A DNA stretch of 52,354 nt, from assembly GCA_012033255.1 (NCBI GenBank), contig JAAUSF010000025.1:1-52354 (forward strand), in the 5' to 3' direction. Of the stretch, positions 27,740 to 36,596 are shown one piece after another. The notes beneath the pieces are model-generated. The model was given only the letters and a program-made list of their open reading frames with translations. It had not been told where the DNA came from and did no database searches. The stretch comes from Cyanobacteria bacterium RU_5_0. Its GTDB lineage: Bacteria; Cyanobacteriota; Cyanobacteriia; Elainellales; Elainellaceae. Position 1 is the stretch's first letter. Every line of letters starts with the position of its first letter. Both the position numbers and the translations under genes were made by a program.

Positions 27740-28385
27740 CAAATAACTGATCGAAGGGCTGAGCCGTCACATCAGGAGAGGCAACAATTTCTACGATTTT
27801 ATTTTTTGCCTCTGGTTGAAACAGTGCCTCAACACAGACTTGGGCAACTTTTGTCCGAGGGATTCTGCCTTCCGAAAGCGTGTCAGCCCCCGACATGACG
27901 ATCGCATCCGAGTTGTCTTCGTTCTTCAGCCCTCCAGGACGAACGATCGTATAAGTCAACCCGCTCTTTTGTAGATAGTTCTCAGACTGTTTTTTCCAGA
28001 ACAGAATCAGCCAAAACAGATTTAACGGATGGAAGAATTGTGAAGTGCAAAGAGACGAGACCATGATAAACTGCTCAATTCCCTTCTCTTTTGCTACGGC
28101 TACCAGATTTTTGTTGCCGATGTAATCAACCTTATAGGGACCTGTAGGGTCAAAGCTAGGAGCGGCTCCTGTAGCGGAAAGGAGGACAGTACAATCGGCG
28201 ATCGCCCCTCGTAAACTCTCTAGCTGCAAAACATCCCCGACCACCAACTCCGCCTCAGTGGGTAAAATTTCTTTCGCTGTCTCTATATTCCGTACTAATG
28301 CCCGAACAGGAATATTTCGCTGTACCAACTCTCGTACAATGCGTCGCCCCGTTTCGCCAGTTGCCCCTGCCACAAATGCCTTCAT
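27726..28385 (-). CDS. NmrA-like SDR protein (NAD(P)-binding)
   Basis: A 219-residue atypical short-chain dehydrogenase fold. It starts MKAFVAGATGETGRRIV, the glycine-rich GxxGxxG dinucleotide loop, and has VVGDVLQLESL and MVSSLCTSQFF in the usual places. It resembles plant and cyanobacterial NAD(P)-binding proteins of the Ycf39/Tic62 kind that act as chaperones or redox sensors rather than enzymes, though it is shorter than Ycf39. The start at 28385 has GAAGAGAT upstream; a longer frame to 28499 is rejected. Function unproven. Confidence 0.82.
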   Translation of the reverse strand: MKAFVAGATGETGRRIVRELVQRNIPVRALVRNIETAKEILPTEAELVVGDVLQLESLRGAIADCTVLLSATGAAPSFDPTGPYKVDYIGNKNLVAVAKEKGIEQFIMVSSLCTSQFFHPLNLFWLILFWKKQSENYLQKSGLTYTIVRPGGLKNEDNSDAIVMSGADTLSEGRIPRTKVAQVCVEALFQPEAKNKIVEIVASPDVTAQPFDQLFASVA

Positions 28386-28916
28386 AATCTCTTCATGAAA
28401 ATCAGATTGGGAAACCTTGTCATAACGAGTGTAGCTGAGGAAGGATGAAGGGTGAAGGATGAAAAATAAAAAATAAAAGACTTTGAGAGAAGGACGCAAT
28501 GGTCATCATTCCTTATGCCTACTATCGAAACAGAGTTCCTATCGATTCATCCTTCCTTTTTATCCTTCAGTGTGTCTCCGTGAACCTCCCGGAATCATCC
28601 TCCCTGGGATAGGCAACTTTTTGGGGTCTCTCCGTAGATCGAGCATGGTTGTCGCTGTAAACCAGGGCTATGCTGAGCGGAGTCGGAGGATAAACCTTTT
28701 ACAGGGAGGCTGACCTTTCGTAGGGAGGCTGCTAGACTGAATTTTGAGTTCAATAACAGGAGCTTGACTTGCAGACTCAGACAGCTAAATTCTCGGTATA
28801 CGAAATTTCCGCATTCCCGTCGTCGTCTTGGGTTGCGATCGCAGGTTCCCTCCCAGGTTCAACTCCGTGATGCCCCCTAGGAGTAGTCCTCGACACACAG
28901 CAACAAAACAGCAACG
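28386..28916. other. Divergent intergenic region, no gene seen
   Basis: This is 531 bases between the SDR and DUF1997 genes. AGGGAGGCTG occurs twice (28703-28712 and 28722-28731), and a Cys/Arg-rich frame near 28483-28713 has no protein-like features. No RNA gene is recognised. It presumably holds the promoters of both genes. Confidence 0.5.
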
Positions 28917-29627
28917 ATGGCAGGAACGCAAGATATGCAGGCAAATTCGGCTGAACAGTACACCGGCGAAACACCTTCCACAGTATTGGGAGCAACCTCT
29001 GGTTATGTCGAGGGCGGATCTCTGATGGAAGAAGAACCAGTCCAGCAGGTTAGTGGCCCCACCTGCTTTCATAGCTGTTTCGCAAGCTGCATGGATATGT
29101 ATGCAGATGCCAAAACAGTGGCGGAGTATTTGGATGCTCATCAGGATTGGTTCCCTCGCTGTGCCTTGCCGATGAAGTCGGAGGCGATCGGGGAAAATGG
29201 CTATGCAATTACGATCGGTCGCTATGGCTCATTTGGCTATGAAGTTGAGCCAAAGGTCGGCTTAGAGTTAATGCCACAGGAACAGGGAGTGTATCGCATC
29301 CGCACCATTCCGGTTCCAAATTACACGCCACCGGGTTACGATGTAGATTTTCATGCCGCACTGCGACTGGTAGAAGTCGGGTCAGATTCTCCACAGCTAG
29401 CGAATCCAATGACGCAGGTAGAATGGGAGCTTGACTTGAAAGTGATGGTTCATTTTCCTCGATTCATTCAGGCTCTACCGAAGTCGCTGATTCAAACCAC
29501 AGGCGATCGTCTGCTTAACCAAATTGTCCGGCAAGTGTCTCGTCGTCTGACTCATAAGGTGCAAGAAGACTTCCACAACACGATGAGCATTCCCTTCCCG
29601 AAGAAATGCCGGAAACCTGCGAAGTAA
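28917..29627 (+). CDS. DUF1997 family protein
   Basis: A 236-residue protein of a family restricted mainly to cyanobacteria and plastids. The middle (SFGYEVEPKVGLELMPQEQG, then YRIRTIPVPNY) and the end (VMVHFPRFIQALPKSLIQTTGD, split at FIQAL) are the usual blocks, with a lipid-binding or START-like look. The N-terminal 40 residues are polar and variable, and two short Cys pairs occur (CFHSC, FASC). No signal or membrane segment is seen. Function is unknown; the family has been linked to photosynthetic membranes only by distribution. Confidence 0.85.
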   Translation: MAGTQDMQANSAEQYTGETPSTVLGATSGYVEGGSLMEEEPVQQVSGPTCFHSCFASCMDMYADAKTVAEYLDAHQDWFPRCALPMKSEAIGENGYAITIGRYGSFGYEVEPKVGLELMPQEQGVYRIRTIPVPNYTPPGYDVDFHAALRLVEVGSDSPQLANPMTQVEWELDLKVMVHFPRFIQALPKSLIQTTGDRLLNQIVRQVSRRLTHKVQEDFHNTMSIPFPKKCRKPAK

Positions 29628-29645
29628 AAATAAGACACTATAAAG

Positions 29646-29747
29646 TAGTCTGTTCTTTTTGTTTGGCGGGGTGCAGGGGTTTCAGCCCTGCGTGGGGGCA
29701 ACGCCCCACCCCCCATTACCCATCAAATCTGGCTTGACAAAGCACTA
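29646..29747. mobile_element. MITE-like repeat, family 1, copy 1
   Basis: A 102-bp element starting TAGTCTGTT and ending TGACAAAGCACTA. The ends are inverted repeats in part (TAGTGCTTTGTC read backwards from the right). Two further copies lie at 32867-32970 and 41548-41650, all in the same orientation. The interior is GC-rich with GGGGTGCAGGGGTTTCAGCC and CCCCACCCCCCATTACC. There is no coding frame; the TA ends fit a TA target site. Confidence 0.85.
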
Positions 29748-29793
29748 GGTGCATAGCAGGTTTCAATCGCGTCTAAATACACCAAATTGCAGG

Positions 29794-29811
29794 GGCACGG
29801 CATGCCGTGCC
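29794..29811. repeat. Perfect palindrome GGCACGGCATGCCGTGCC
   Basis: An 18-bp perfect palindrome between the family-1 repeat and the aldo/keto reductase start. It is of the kind scattered through many cyanobacterial genomes. Confidence 0.8.
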
Positions 29812-29877
29812 TCTACGTCTATTGAACAGTTCGATAGACTAGAGGGGAATTGTTAAGTAGTGTTAAATTGATTGGGC

Positions 29878-30816
29878 ATGGAAACAATTACACTGGGTTC
29901 CAACGGTCCTACAGTGGCTCCGCTTGGGATTGGGACATGGGCTTGGGGCGATCGGCTGTTTTGGAGCTATGGTAACGAGTATGATGCATCTGAGTTGCAG
30001 GATGCTTTTAAAACAGCATTGGAACTAGGCATTCACTTCTTCGACACGGCTGAGATTTATGGTTTCGGTGAATCCGAACGTTTACTCGGACAGTTTATGC
30101 AGCAGACTCAACAGCCTATCCAGATCGCGACTAAATATATGCCTCTGCCGTGGCGCTTCAATGCCGACGCGGTTGCTGATGCCTTGACGGCTAGCCTCAG
30201 ACGATTACAACTGCCGATCGTCACTCTTTATCAAGTTCATCAACCCTTCGATTTTTTCATGGGGCAGAAAACTTTGATGAATGCGCTGGCAAATGAAGTG
30301 AAACAGGGCAGAATCTTAACGGTGGGGGTGAGTAATTATTCGGCTGAACAAATGCGGCAGGCTCACAAGATTTTGGGCGATCGAGGTATTCCGCTAGTTG
30401 TTAACCAGGTGCAATATTCGCTGCTCGCCCGACAAATTGAATCGAATGGTGTTTTAGAGACTGCGCGTGAATTAGGGATTACAATTCTGGCGTACAGTCC
30501 ATTGGCGCAAGGGCTGCTTACAGGCAAATACACGCGAGAAAACTATATTGAACCCACTGGCGTTCGTCGGCTTGATCCTCGGTTTAGCCGCAGTGGGTTA
30601 GAGAAGATTGTCCCTGTGATCACAGTACTGCAAACGATCGGCGAAAAATATGAGCGGACTCCGGCTCAAGTGGCGCTGAATTGGCTAATTAGCCAAAATG
30701 TGATTCCAATTCCAGGCGCAAAAAATAGTCATCAGGTCAGGCAAAATGTGGGGGCGCTGGGCTGGACACTGAGCGAGGAAGAAGTAGCGCAAATTGACCA
30801 AATTACTCGTCCGTAG
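29878..30816 (+). CDS. Aldo/keto reductase
   Basis: A 312-residue TIM-barrel oxidoreductase using NADPH. It shows PLGIGTWAWGD near the start, HFFDTAEIYGFGESE with the catalytic Asp and Tyr, the catalytic lysine in IQIATKY, the conserved YQVHQP and the C-terminal PIPGAKNSHQVRQNV coenzyme loop. Length is usual. The ATG at 29878 is preferred to a TTG six bases upstream. Substrate is unknown; the closest general pattern is the aryl-alcohol dehydrogenase-like group. A terminator lies about 50 bp downstream. Confidence 0.92.
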   Translation: METITLGSNGPTVAPLGIGTWAWGDRLFWSYGNEYDASELQDAFKTALELGIHFFDTAEIYGFGESERLLGQFMQQTQQPIQIATKYMPLPWRFNADAVADALTASLRRLQLPIVTLYQVHQPFDFFMGQKTLMNALANEVKQGRILTVGVSNYSAEQMRQAHKILGDRGIPLVVNQVQYSLLARQIESNGVLETARELGITILAYSPLAQGLLTGKYTRENYIEPTGVRRLDPRFSRSGLEKIVPVITVLQTIGEKYERTPAQVALNWLISQNVIPIPGAKNSHQVRQNVGALGWTLSEEEVAQIDQITRP

Positions 30817-30868
30817 CGATAAACTGTTCCGCTAGATTTCACCAAACGATCGGCTAGCGAGGAGCTTT

Positions 30869-30895
30869 GCGTCTCTGTGGAGGCGCTCTTTTTTT
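30869..30895 (+). terminator. Rho-independent terminator after the aldo/keto reductase
   Basis: GCGTCTC (30869-30875) pairs with GAGGCGC (30880-30886) around a TGTG loop, one G-T pair, followed by TCTTTTTTT. Confidence 0.85.
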
Positions 30896-31035
30896 CGCCT
30901 GACATTTCCAGACATTGCGATCGGGGAAGACCAGAGATTTCCTGTAATGACAGGGCAATGGACTCGCATTACGCTAACAGATAAAGGGAGGATGAAAAAA
31001 TCCAAACGCGAATTTAAAAATGTGAGAGCAAGGAA

Positions 31036-32820
31036 ATGAAGAACTTCAGGCATTCACTTCACCTGTCTACTACACAACTCTGTCACAGATCATTTTTACT
31101 TGTTCCAAGAAATCAAACGTTATTTGCGTTAACTTTAATTGCGGTGTTGGGTTTGTCGGGTAGCCCCAGTGGATTGTTCGGGTTGACGATCGCGGCTCAT
31201 CCGGCTCAGGCTCACGAAACGAGCCATTACGCTGCAACACCATCCCAAACCGACGCGGTAACTGCGCCCCTGTTTGATCATCTCGGTGATCATCACCATC
31301 CGATTTCAACAAATAATCCACTGACTCAACGGTATTTTGATCAGGGATTAATTCTAGCTTACGGCTTTAATCATGCTGAAGCAGCGCGTTCGTTCCAAGA
31401 AGCGGCACGGCTCGATCCCGATTGTGCTATGTGTTATTGGGGAATTGCTTATGTACTCGGTCCTAATATTAATGCGGCAATGGAATCGGATGCGGTTCCT
31501 GACGCATGGCAAGCTCTTCAAACAGCGATCGAGTTAAGTCCGTTTGCTTCTGAACCGGAAAGAGCCTATATTCAAGCCTTAGCCACTCGCTACACCTTAG
31601 AACCTGTAGAAGATCGATCGCTGCTCAATCTTGCCTATGCGAATGCGATGCGTGAAGTCGCCCAACAGCATCCGGATGATTTGGATGCGGCAACGTTATT
31701 TGCGGAAGCCTTAATGGATACGATGCCCTGGGATTATTGGCAGGAGAACGGAGAATTAAAACCAGAAGCGGTTGAAATTGTCACGACTCTGGAATCGGTT
31801 TTGCAACAAAATCCTGATCATCCGGGTGCGCTTCATCTCTATATTCATGCGGTAGAAGCAGAACGACCCAATCTGGCGGTTGAAGCTGCCGATCGCCTCC
31901 GCGAACTGAATATTACTGCCGGACATTTAGCGCATATGCCCTCTCACATTTACATCCGAGTGGGACGTTATCACGATGCCGTTATGGCGAATCAGCAAGC
32001 ATCTGATATTGATCAACACTATGCCTATCAGCATCCGAGCGACGGTATTTATCCGATCGCCTATATGCCCCATAATCATCATTTCCTTTGGTATGCGGCA
32101 ACGATGGCAGGAGAAAGCGAAGTTGCTCTGGAAGCTGCCTATCGCACAGCAGAACTGGCCGATCAGGAGTTGATGCGGGAACCAGGTTATGGCACATTTC
32201 AACATTACTACTCCATTCCGCTCTACACGTTTGTCAAGTTTGGGATGTGGGATGAAATTTTGGCTCAGCCTGCACCAAGTGCCGATCTCGTTTATCCAAA
32301 TGGCGTGTGGCATTTTGCACGAGGAATGGCGTTTACGGCGCAAGGTCAGCTTGACTCTGCGATGCAAGAATTAGAGGCATTGAGGTCGATCGCGGCTGAT
32401 CCAGCATTAGATGGCGTGACCATCTGGGACATCAACACGACGGCTCATTTGTTGAATATTGCCACTGAGATGTTGGCAGGTGAGATTGTGGCGAAACAGG
32501 GCAACTATGAACAAGCCATCCATCATTTACAAGCTGCCATTGAACTGGAAGATAGCTTAAATTACTATGAACCTGCTCTCTGGTATTCTCCAGTCCGCCA
32601 AGCATTAGGAGCCGTGCTACTTCAAGCCGATCAACCAGCCGAAGCGGAGCAAGTTTATCTCCAAGACTTAGCCATCTATCCCGAAAATGGCTGGTCACTT
32701 CGTGGACTCATGCAAAGTCTATTCGCACAAGACAAAACCGAAGAAGCCCAAGCTGTGCAACAACGCTTTGAAGAAGCCTGGAGATATGCCGATGTAACAC
32801 TTACTGCCTCCCGTTTTTAA
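31036..32820 (+). CDS. Secreted TPR protein with His-rich N-terminus
   Basis: A 594-residue exported protein. The hydrophobic signal segment lies around residues 28-50 (FALTLIAVLGLSGSPSGLFG) and a possible cleavage is in AAHPAQAHE, giving a long basic N-region. The mature start holds HLGDHHHPIS. TPR-type helices run from about 95 to the end, with a CxxC in DPDCAMCYWGIAYVLGPNIN near the first repeat, a hallmark of a family of bacterial periplasmic TPR proteins. The His-rich loop and the CxxC could bind metal, but this is only a guess. A family-1 repeat lies between it and the next gene. Confidence 0.85.
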   Translation: MKNFRHSLHLSTTQLCHRSFLLVPRNQTLFALTLIAVLGLSGSPSGLFGLTIAAHPAQAHETSHYAATPSQTDAVTAPLFDHLGDHHHPISTNNPLTQRYFDQGLILAYGFNHAEAARSFQEAARLDPDCAMCYWGIAYVLGPNINAAMESDAVPDAWQALQTAIELSPFASEPERAYIQALATRYTLEPVEDRSLLNLAYANAMREVAQQHPDDLDAATLFAEALMDTMPWDYWQENGELKPEAVEIVTTLESVLQQNPDHPGALHLYIHAVEAERPNLAVEAADRLRELNITAGHLAHMPSHIYIRVGRYHDAVMANQQASDIDQHYAYQHPSDGIYPIAYMPHNHHFLWYAATMAGESEVALEAAYRTAELADQELMREPGYGTFQHYYSIPLYTFVKFGMWDEILAQPAPSADLVYPNGVWHFARGMAFTAQGQLDSAMQELEALRSIAADPALDGVTIWDINTTAHLLNIATEMLAGEIVAKQGNYEQAIHHLQAAIELEDSLNYYEPALWYSPVRQALGAVLLQADQPAEAEQVYLQDLAIYPENGWSLRGLMQSLFAQDKTEEAQAVQQRFEEAWRYADVTLTASRF

Positions 32821-32838
32821 TCCTGCGCTCTCGTTTCT

Positions 32839-32866
32839 GTAAGGGCATTTCGCGAAACGCTCCTAC
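32839..32866. repeat. Short inverted repeat next to a MITE-like element
   Basis: GTAAGGGCATTTCGCGAAAC, then GCTCCTAC, forms an imperfect hairpin and abuts the family-1 element. A related hairpin (GTAAGGGCGTTTGC, AAACAGCCCTAC) is at 34565-34590. Confidence 0.65.
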
Positions 32867-32970
32867 TAGTCTGTCATTTTTGTTTTGCGGGGTGCAGGGA
32901 TTTCACTCCTGCGTGGGGGCAACGTCCCCACCCCCCCATTACTCATCAAATCTTGCTTGACAAAGCACTA
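32867..32970. mobile_element. MITE-like repeat, family 1, copy 2
   Basis: A 104-bp copy of the element at 29646-29747 with the same ends (TAGTCTGTC, GACAAAGCACTA). It lies 46 bases after the TPR gene and 45 bases before the small secreted protein gene. Confidence 0.85.
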
Positions 32971-33015
32971 CATTGAATCGTCAAACATCTAAAATCACTT
33001 ATAAGGAGAATGACA

Positions 33016-33354
33016 ATGCTAGCAAAGAGATTAAACCCTTCTAAAGGAGTAACCTCATTAATTGCGACATTAACTATAGCATCTACATCGCTGGTTACAA
33101 ATTCAATTCTGTTAAATTCTGAAATTGTGCTTGCGTTTGATAGCACTGATGCTTGCGAACTCTTAAACGGAACCTACCGAGATTTAGGAAATGGAGATTG
33201 GTTATGTTTGTATGACACTCCAAGAGCCGATAGTAGCCTTGGTGCATACTGTCGCGTTGATCAAGGATGCGATCGTTTTTACTACAGACAGAACTCTGAC
33301 GGAAGCCAAGTATTAATCCTTGTTCCTGGTAGTAATGAGCAACTGGATGATTAA
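33016..33354 (+). CDS. Small secreted four-cysteine protein
   Basis: A 112-residue protein not assigned to a known family. The signal peptide (LIATLTIASTSLVTNSILL) probably ends near LAF, leaving a mature part of about 70 residues with four cysteines (DACELL, DWLCLYD, AYCRVDQGC), enough for two disulfides. The tail is polar and acidic. ATG 33016 is chosen over the adjacent ATG 33010 because AAGGAG at 33003-33008 is then seven bases away, the best spacing. It is between a family-1 repeat and the methyltransferase gene. Confidence 0.7.
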   Translation: MLAKRLNPSKGVTSLIATLTIASTSLVTNSILLNSEIVLAFDSTDACELLNGTYRDLGNGDWLCLYDTPRADSSLGAYCRVDQGCDRFYYRQNSDGSQVLILVPGSNEQLDD

Positions 33355-33442
33355 TTTACAACACATAGCATACACTACTACTGACATAATCTACTACACT
33401 CAATAACACCTAACAGAACAAAAATAGGAAGGAACTTAACTC

Positions 33443-34519
33443 ATGACTACGCAAATTTTTGATTCAGAAAAGGCAGATCTGTTTGCCGGACGGATGCTCG
33501 ATATTCTGAACAGTAGCGCGATCGCTTTGATGACTTCGATCGGACATCAAACTGGCTTATTTGACGCAATGGCGAAACTGCCGCCCTCGAATAGCAACGA
33601 GATCGCAAATGCTACAGGCTTGAATGAACGCTATGTGCGCGAGTGGTTAGGCACAATGGTTACAGGTCAATTTATTGACTATGATCCAGCAAATGATACT
33701 TATGCTCTGCCGCATGAACACGCTGCATTCTTGACACGAGCTGCTAGCCCCGACAATATTGCCGCCTTCGCTCAATACATTCCGCTCTTAGGATCAGTTG
33801 AGGAAAAAATTCTTGAATGTTTTTACAACGGAGGCGGAGTTCCCTATTCTGAATACAAACGATTCCATCAGGTGATGGCGGAAGATAGCGGTCAGACGGT
33901 TGTTGCGGCACTTTTCGAGCATATTCTGCCTTTGATTCCTGGATTGGTTGAAGCTCTTGAACGGGGCATTGACGTTATGGATGTGGGATGTGGGAGCGGT
34001 CGTGCCCTGAACAAAATGGCGAAAGCATTCCCGAAGAGCCGATTTACGGGATATGACTTTTCAGAAGAGGCGATCGCTAATGCCCGCACCGAAGCTCAAA
34101 TGCAAGGACTGACCAACACCCACTTTGCAGTCAAAGATGCGGCAAAATTGGATGAAGTGGCTCAATATGATTGGATCACGACATTTGATGCTATTCACGA
34201 TCAAGCTAGACCTGATATTGTGCTGAAAAACATTTATCAGGCGTTGCGTCCTAATGGAATTTACCTGATGCAAGATATTCGAGCATCAAGTCATGTGCAT
34301 GGCAATCTTGATCATCCGGCGGCTCCGTTGCTTTACACCATTTCTTGTTTACACTGCATGACTGTATCACTCGCGGTTGGTGGTATGGGGCTGGGTGCAA
34401 TGTGGGGACAGGAGAAAGCGTTGGAAATGTTGAATGATGCTGGATTTACCAACATAGAGATTAAGCAACTTGCCCACGATTTCCAGAACAGCTACTACAT
34501 CATTCGCAAACATTTGTAG
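33443..34519 (+). CDS. SAM-dependent methyltransferase with winged-helix N-terminus
   Basis: A 358-residue protein. Residues about 15-95 form a winged-helix dimerisation domain typical of O-methyltransferase-like and Rv2258c-like enzymes ([19 protein letters not shown]). The catalytic half has the SAM-binding [16 protein letters not shown] motif (about 176-190), SRFTGYDFS, and [13 protein letters not shown] in the motif 4 position. The C-terminal helix region ([15 protein letters not shown]) is hydrophobic and probably shapes the substrate pocket. The substrate is unknown. It opens the accessory cluster that continues to 39.5 kb. Confidence 0.88.
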   Translation: MTTQIFDSEKADLFAGRMLDILNSSAIALMTSIGHQTGLFDAMAKLPPSNSNEIANATGLNERYVREWLGTMVTGQFIDYDPANDTYALPHEHAAFLTRAASPDNIAAFAQYIPLLGSVEEKILECFYNGGGVPYSEYKRFHQVMAEDSGQTVVAALFEHILPLIPGLVEALERGIDVMDVGCGSGRALNKMAKAFPKSRFTGYDFSEEAIANARTEAQMQGLTNTHFAVKDAAKLDEVAQYDWITTFDAIHDQARPDIVLKNIYQALRPNGIYLMQDIRASSHVHGNLDHPAAPLLYTISCLHCMTVSLAVGGMGLGAMWGQEKALEMLNDAGFTNIEIKQLAHDFQNSYYIIRKHL

Positions 34520-34564
34520 TCCATTAACCGAGTAGTGACAGACTACCAAACACTGAAACATCCT

Positions 34565-34590
34565 GTAAGGGCGTTTGCAAACAGCCCTAC
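34565..34590. repeat. Short inverted repeat
   Basis: GTAAGGGCGTTTGCAAACAG, then CCCTAC, is an imperfect palindrome related to 32839-32866. Confidence 0.6.
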
Positions 34591-34782
34591 TCCCCCGCTT
34601 AATGACAAAAAATCCATGTGTAAACTCTGTGCTTTTGCATCTCGTTACCAAAAGTCTGACCAACGTAAATCAGTACTATTAAACACGAAACAATTTGCTT
34701 CGTTCATTGTTGCGAATCAAATCAACAATCAAAATCGCGACTTATCTACTACGCCTGACAACCACACTACGGAGAACAACTC

Positions 34783-35048
34783 ATGACAATTGCGCTCCAT
34801 CCCGAATTGAACGATGATTTAGCGATCGCTTCCGCCCTCTCCAAGGAATTTGCAGCCACTGCCGTTGAACGCGATCGCCAAGCAGACATTCCTAAAGAAG
34901 AAATTGAACGATTACGCGAAATGGATTCGATCGCTATTGGCGTGACCTGCGAACCTTCACGTTGCACGATCCTGTAGACTATAAATTTCGCCATATTGGG
35001 GACTGGGTCCTGAATGGTGAACTACCCATAGTCTCACAGTACTCGTAA
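34783..35048 (+). pseudogene. Remnant of an acyl-CoA-dehydrogenase-fold flavin monooxygenase (SfnB/DszC type)
   Basis: The first 137 bases encode an N-terminus like that of SfnB/DszC-type FMNH2-dependent monooxygenases (LSKEFAATAVERDRQADIPK, then EEIERLRE). At 34920-35048, in a different frame, the protein resumes with a matching C-terminus: NGFDRYWRDLRTFTLHDPVD, then YKFRHIGDWVLNGE. The roughly 320 residues normally lying between are missing and the frames do not match. This is therefore an internal deletion that leaves both ends. The short 64-codon frame ending at 34977 is its visible shadow. It lies between the methyltransferase and the MFS gene. Confidence 0.75.
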
Positions 35049-35127
35049 CGTCAATCGCGATGCTCGGCAGGGTGGGCAATGCCCACCTGATCATTTATAA
35101 TCTTCACGACTCAAACGGAATTATGAC

Positions 35128-36372
35128 ATGCATCCACGGCTTTTAAATTTCAGTTCAGCCAAAAAAAATGTCTCGCTATTGGCAATATGTCAGGCATTAG
35201 CGATGACAGGAAACGTGATTTTGTTCACTATTGCGGCTCTAGTAGGTCAGGCTCTAGCTGATGATAAATCTCTGGCTACTTTGCCTTTAGCGATCCTTCA
35301 ACTTGCCACCATGAGCGTAACGATTCCAGCCTCATTACTGATGCGTCAAGTTGGACGACAATTAGGGTTTATCACCGGAGTATTGATTGGTTTGTTGGGT
35401 GCAGGACTTGGAATTTATGCCATCCTGACGAATAGTTTTGTGCTGTTTTGTGGAGCCGCAATTTTATTTGGCAGTTTCAATAGTTTCGTTAGTTTCTATC
35501 GGTTCGCGGCGGCTGAAGTTGCCACCGAAGCCTTTCGATCGCAGGCGATCGCACTTGTGATCGCGGGTGGAGTGGTTGCAGCAATCACGGGACCAGCTTT
35601 AGCAACATGGTCAATAGACTGGCTACGAGAGGATACCTTTGCCGGATCATTGATCGCCATTGCGATCTTGCAAGGGATTTCACTTGGCTTTCTGCTGTTA
35701 GTTAATTTGCCTCGATCGGGTGAAGCCGCCCATCATGAGAAAGGACGATCGTTGCTAGCAATTGTTCGTCAGCCTATATTTATTGTTGCCGGATTAGGGA
35801 GTATGTTTGGCTACGGAGTGATGATTCTCGTGATGACAGTCACCCCCTTAGCCATGACAGCCCATACCCACCCATTTCATGAAACAGCGACGGTGATGCA
35901 GTGGCACGTTTTGGGAATGTTTGCCCCTTCATTTTTCACAGGTTTTTTGATTGCTCAATGGGGAGTATTGACTATCATTAGTTTGGGAAGCTTACTAAGT
36001 CTATCTTGCATAGCGATTAATCTCTGGGGAACAGGGTTGCTGAGTTTTTCGATCGCATTACTTTTATTAGGAATTGGATGGAATTTTTTGTTCATTGGCT
36101 CTACAACGCTATTGACAAAAGCCTACACCCCCGCAGAAAAAGCAAAGACTCAAGCGATTCACGACTTTCTCATGTTTGGATTTGTTGCTTTTGCCACTAT
36201 GCTTTCAGGGAGTGTCTTTCAAAACTTAGGTTGGAAAGCCGTCAATCTTGCTGGAATTCCACTCATGTTAGTAGTATTGATCGCCGTTTTTTTGTTACAA
36301 CAACAGCATTCCAATTTAAGAAAAACAGAAACCTTGCAAGAACCCGCAGCCAACCAAAAACCTTTCCGGTAA
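35128..36372 (+). CDS. MFS transporter
   Basis: A 414-residue integral membrane protein with about 12 hydrophobic helices and a polar central loop near residues 190-215 (NLPRSGEAAHHEKGRS). The first loop has LLMRQVGRQLGFITG, matching the MFS GxLaDrxGrR-type motif in degenerate form. The C-terminus is a short polar tail. It could export a product of the surrounding genes, but this is only suggested by position. The start ATG at 35128 is the first in frame. Confidence 0.85.
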   Translation: MHPRLLNFSSAKKNVSLLAICQALAMTGNVILFTIAALVGQALADDKSLATLPLAILQLATMSVTIPASLLMRQVGRQLGFITGVLIGLLGAGLGIYAILTNSFVLFCGAAILFGSFNSFVSFYRFAAAEVATEAFRSQAIALVIAGGVVAAITGPALATWSIDWLREDTFAGSLIAIAILQGISLGFLLLVNLPRSGEAAHHEKGRSLLAIVRQPIFIVAGLGSMFGYGVMILVMTVTPLAMTAHTHPFHETATVMQWHVLGMFAPSFFTGFLIAQWGVLTIISLGSLLSLSCIAINLWGTGLLSFSIALLLLGIGWNFLFIGSTTLLTKAYTPAEKAKTQAIHDFLMFGFVAFATMLSGSVFQNLGWKAVNLAGIPLMLVVLIAVFLLQQQHSNLRKTETLQEPAANQKPFR

Positions 36373-36431
36373 CAAAGCGATTTCGTTGCTTAAAGGACTG
36401 CTTAATTGTTATCTTCTTAGGCACAAACCAT

Positions 36432-36593
36432 ATGCTCAATACCAACGTATCTCAACCAGGCATACAAATTACCTCACCCAATCGGGTGACTTTTCTATGT
36501 AATTTCTCATGCCAATGGGCAGATGAACTGTGGTACACAATGTTGCGAGATGAATGGAAATCATATGGAAATCATAGTTGTTTTGGAGCGTGA
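36432..36593 (+). CDS. Possible small protein, 53 residues
   Basis: A 53-codon frame ends three bases before the monooxygenase start. The product (MLNTNVSQPGIQITSPNRV, later CNFSCQWADELWYTML) has three cysteines and several aromatic residues and matches no family I know. No clear ribosome binding site is seen. It could be a real short gene, a leader, or the degraded end of an older gene. Confidence 0.3.
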   Translation: MLNTNVSQPGIQITSPNRVTFLCNFSCQWADELWYTMLRDEWKSYGNHSCFGA

Positions 36594-36596
36594 TCA

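Noticed and set aside
28483..28713. 76-codon frame between the SDR and DUF1997 genes
   Set aside because: It has an Arg/Ser-rich composition, no ribosome binding site, and its start lies within the upstream leader of the opposite gene.
34535..34786. 83-codon frame between the methyltransferase and the monooxygenase remnant
   Set aside because: It has an Asn/Thr-rich product, passes through a palindrome and has no similarity to anything I recognise.
36078..36431. Upstream part of the long frame ending at 36593
   Set aside because: It overlaps the MFS transporter out of frame through real membrane-protein sequence; only the part after 36432 could be a gene.
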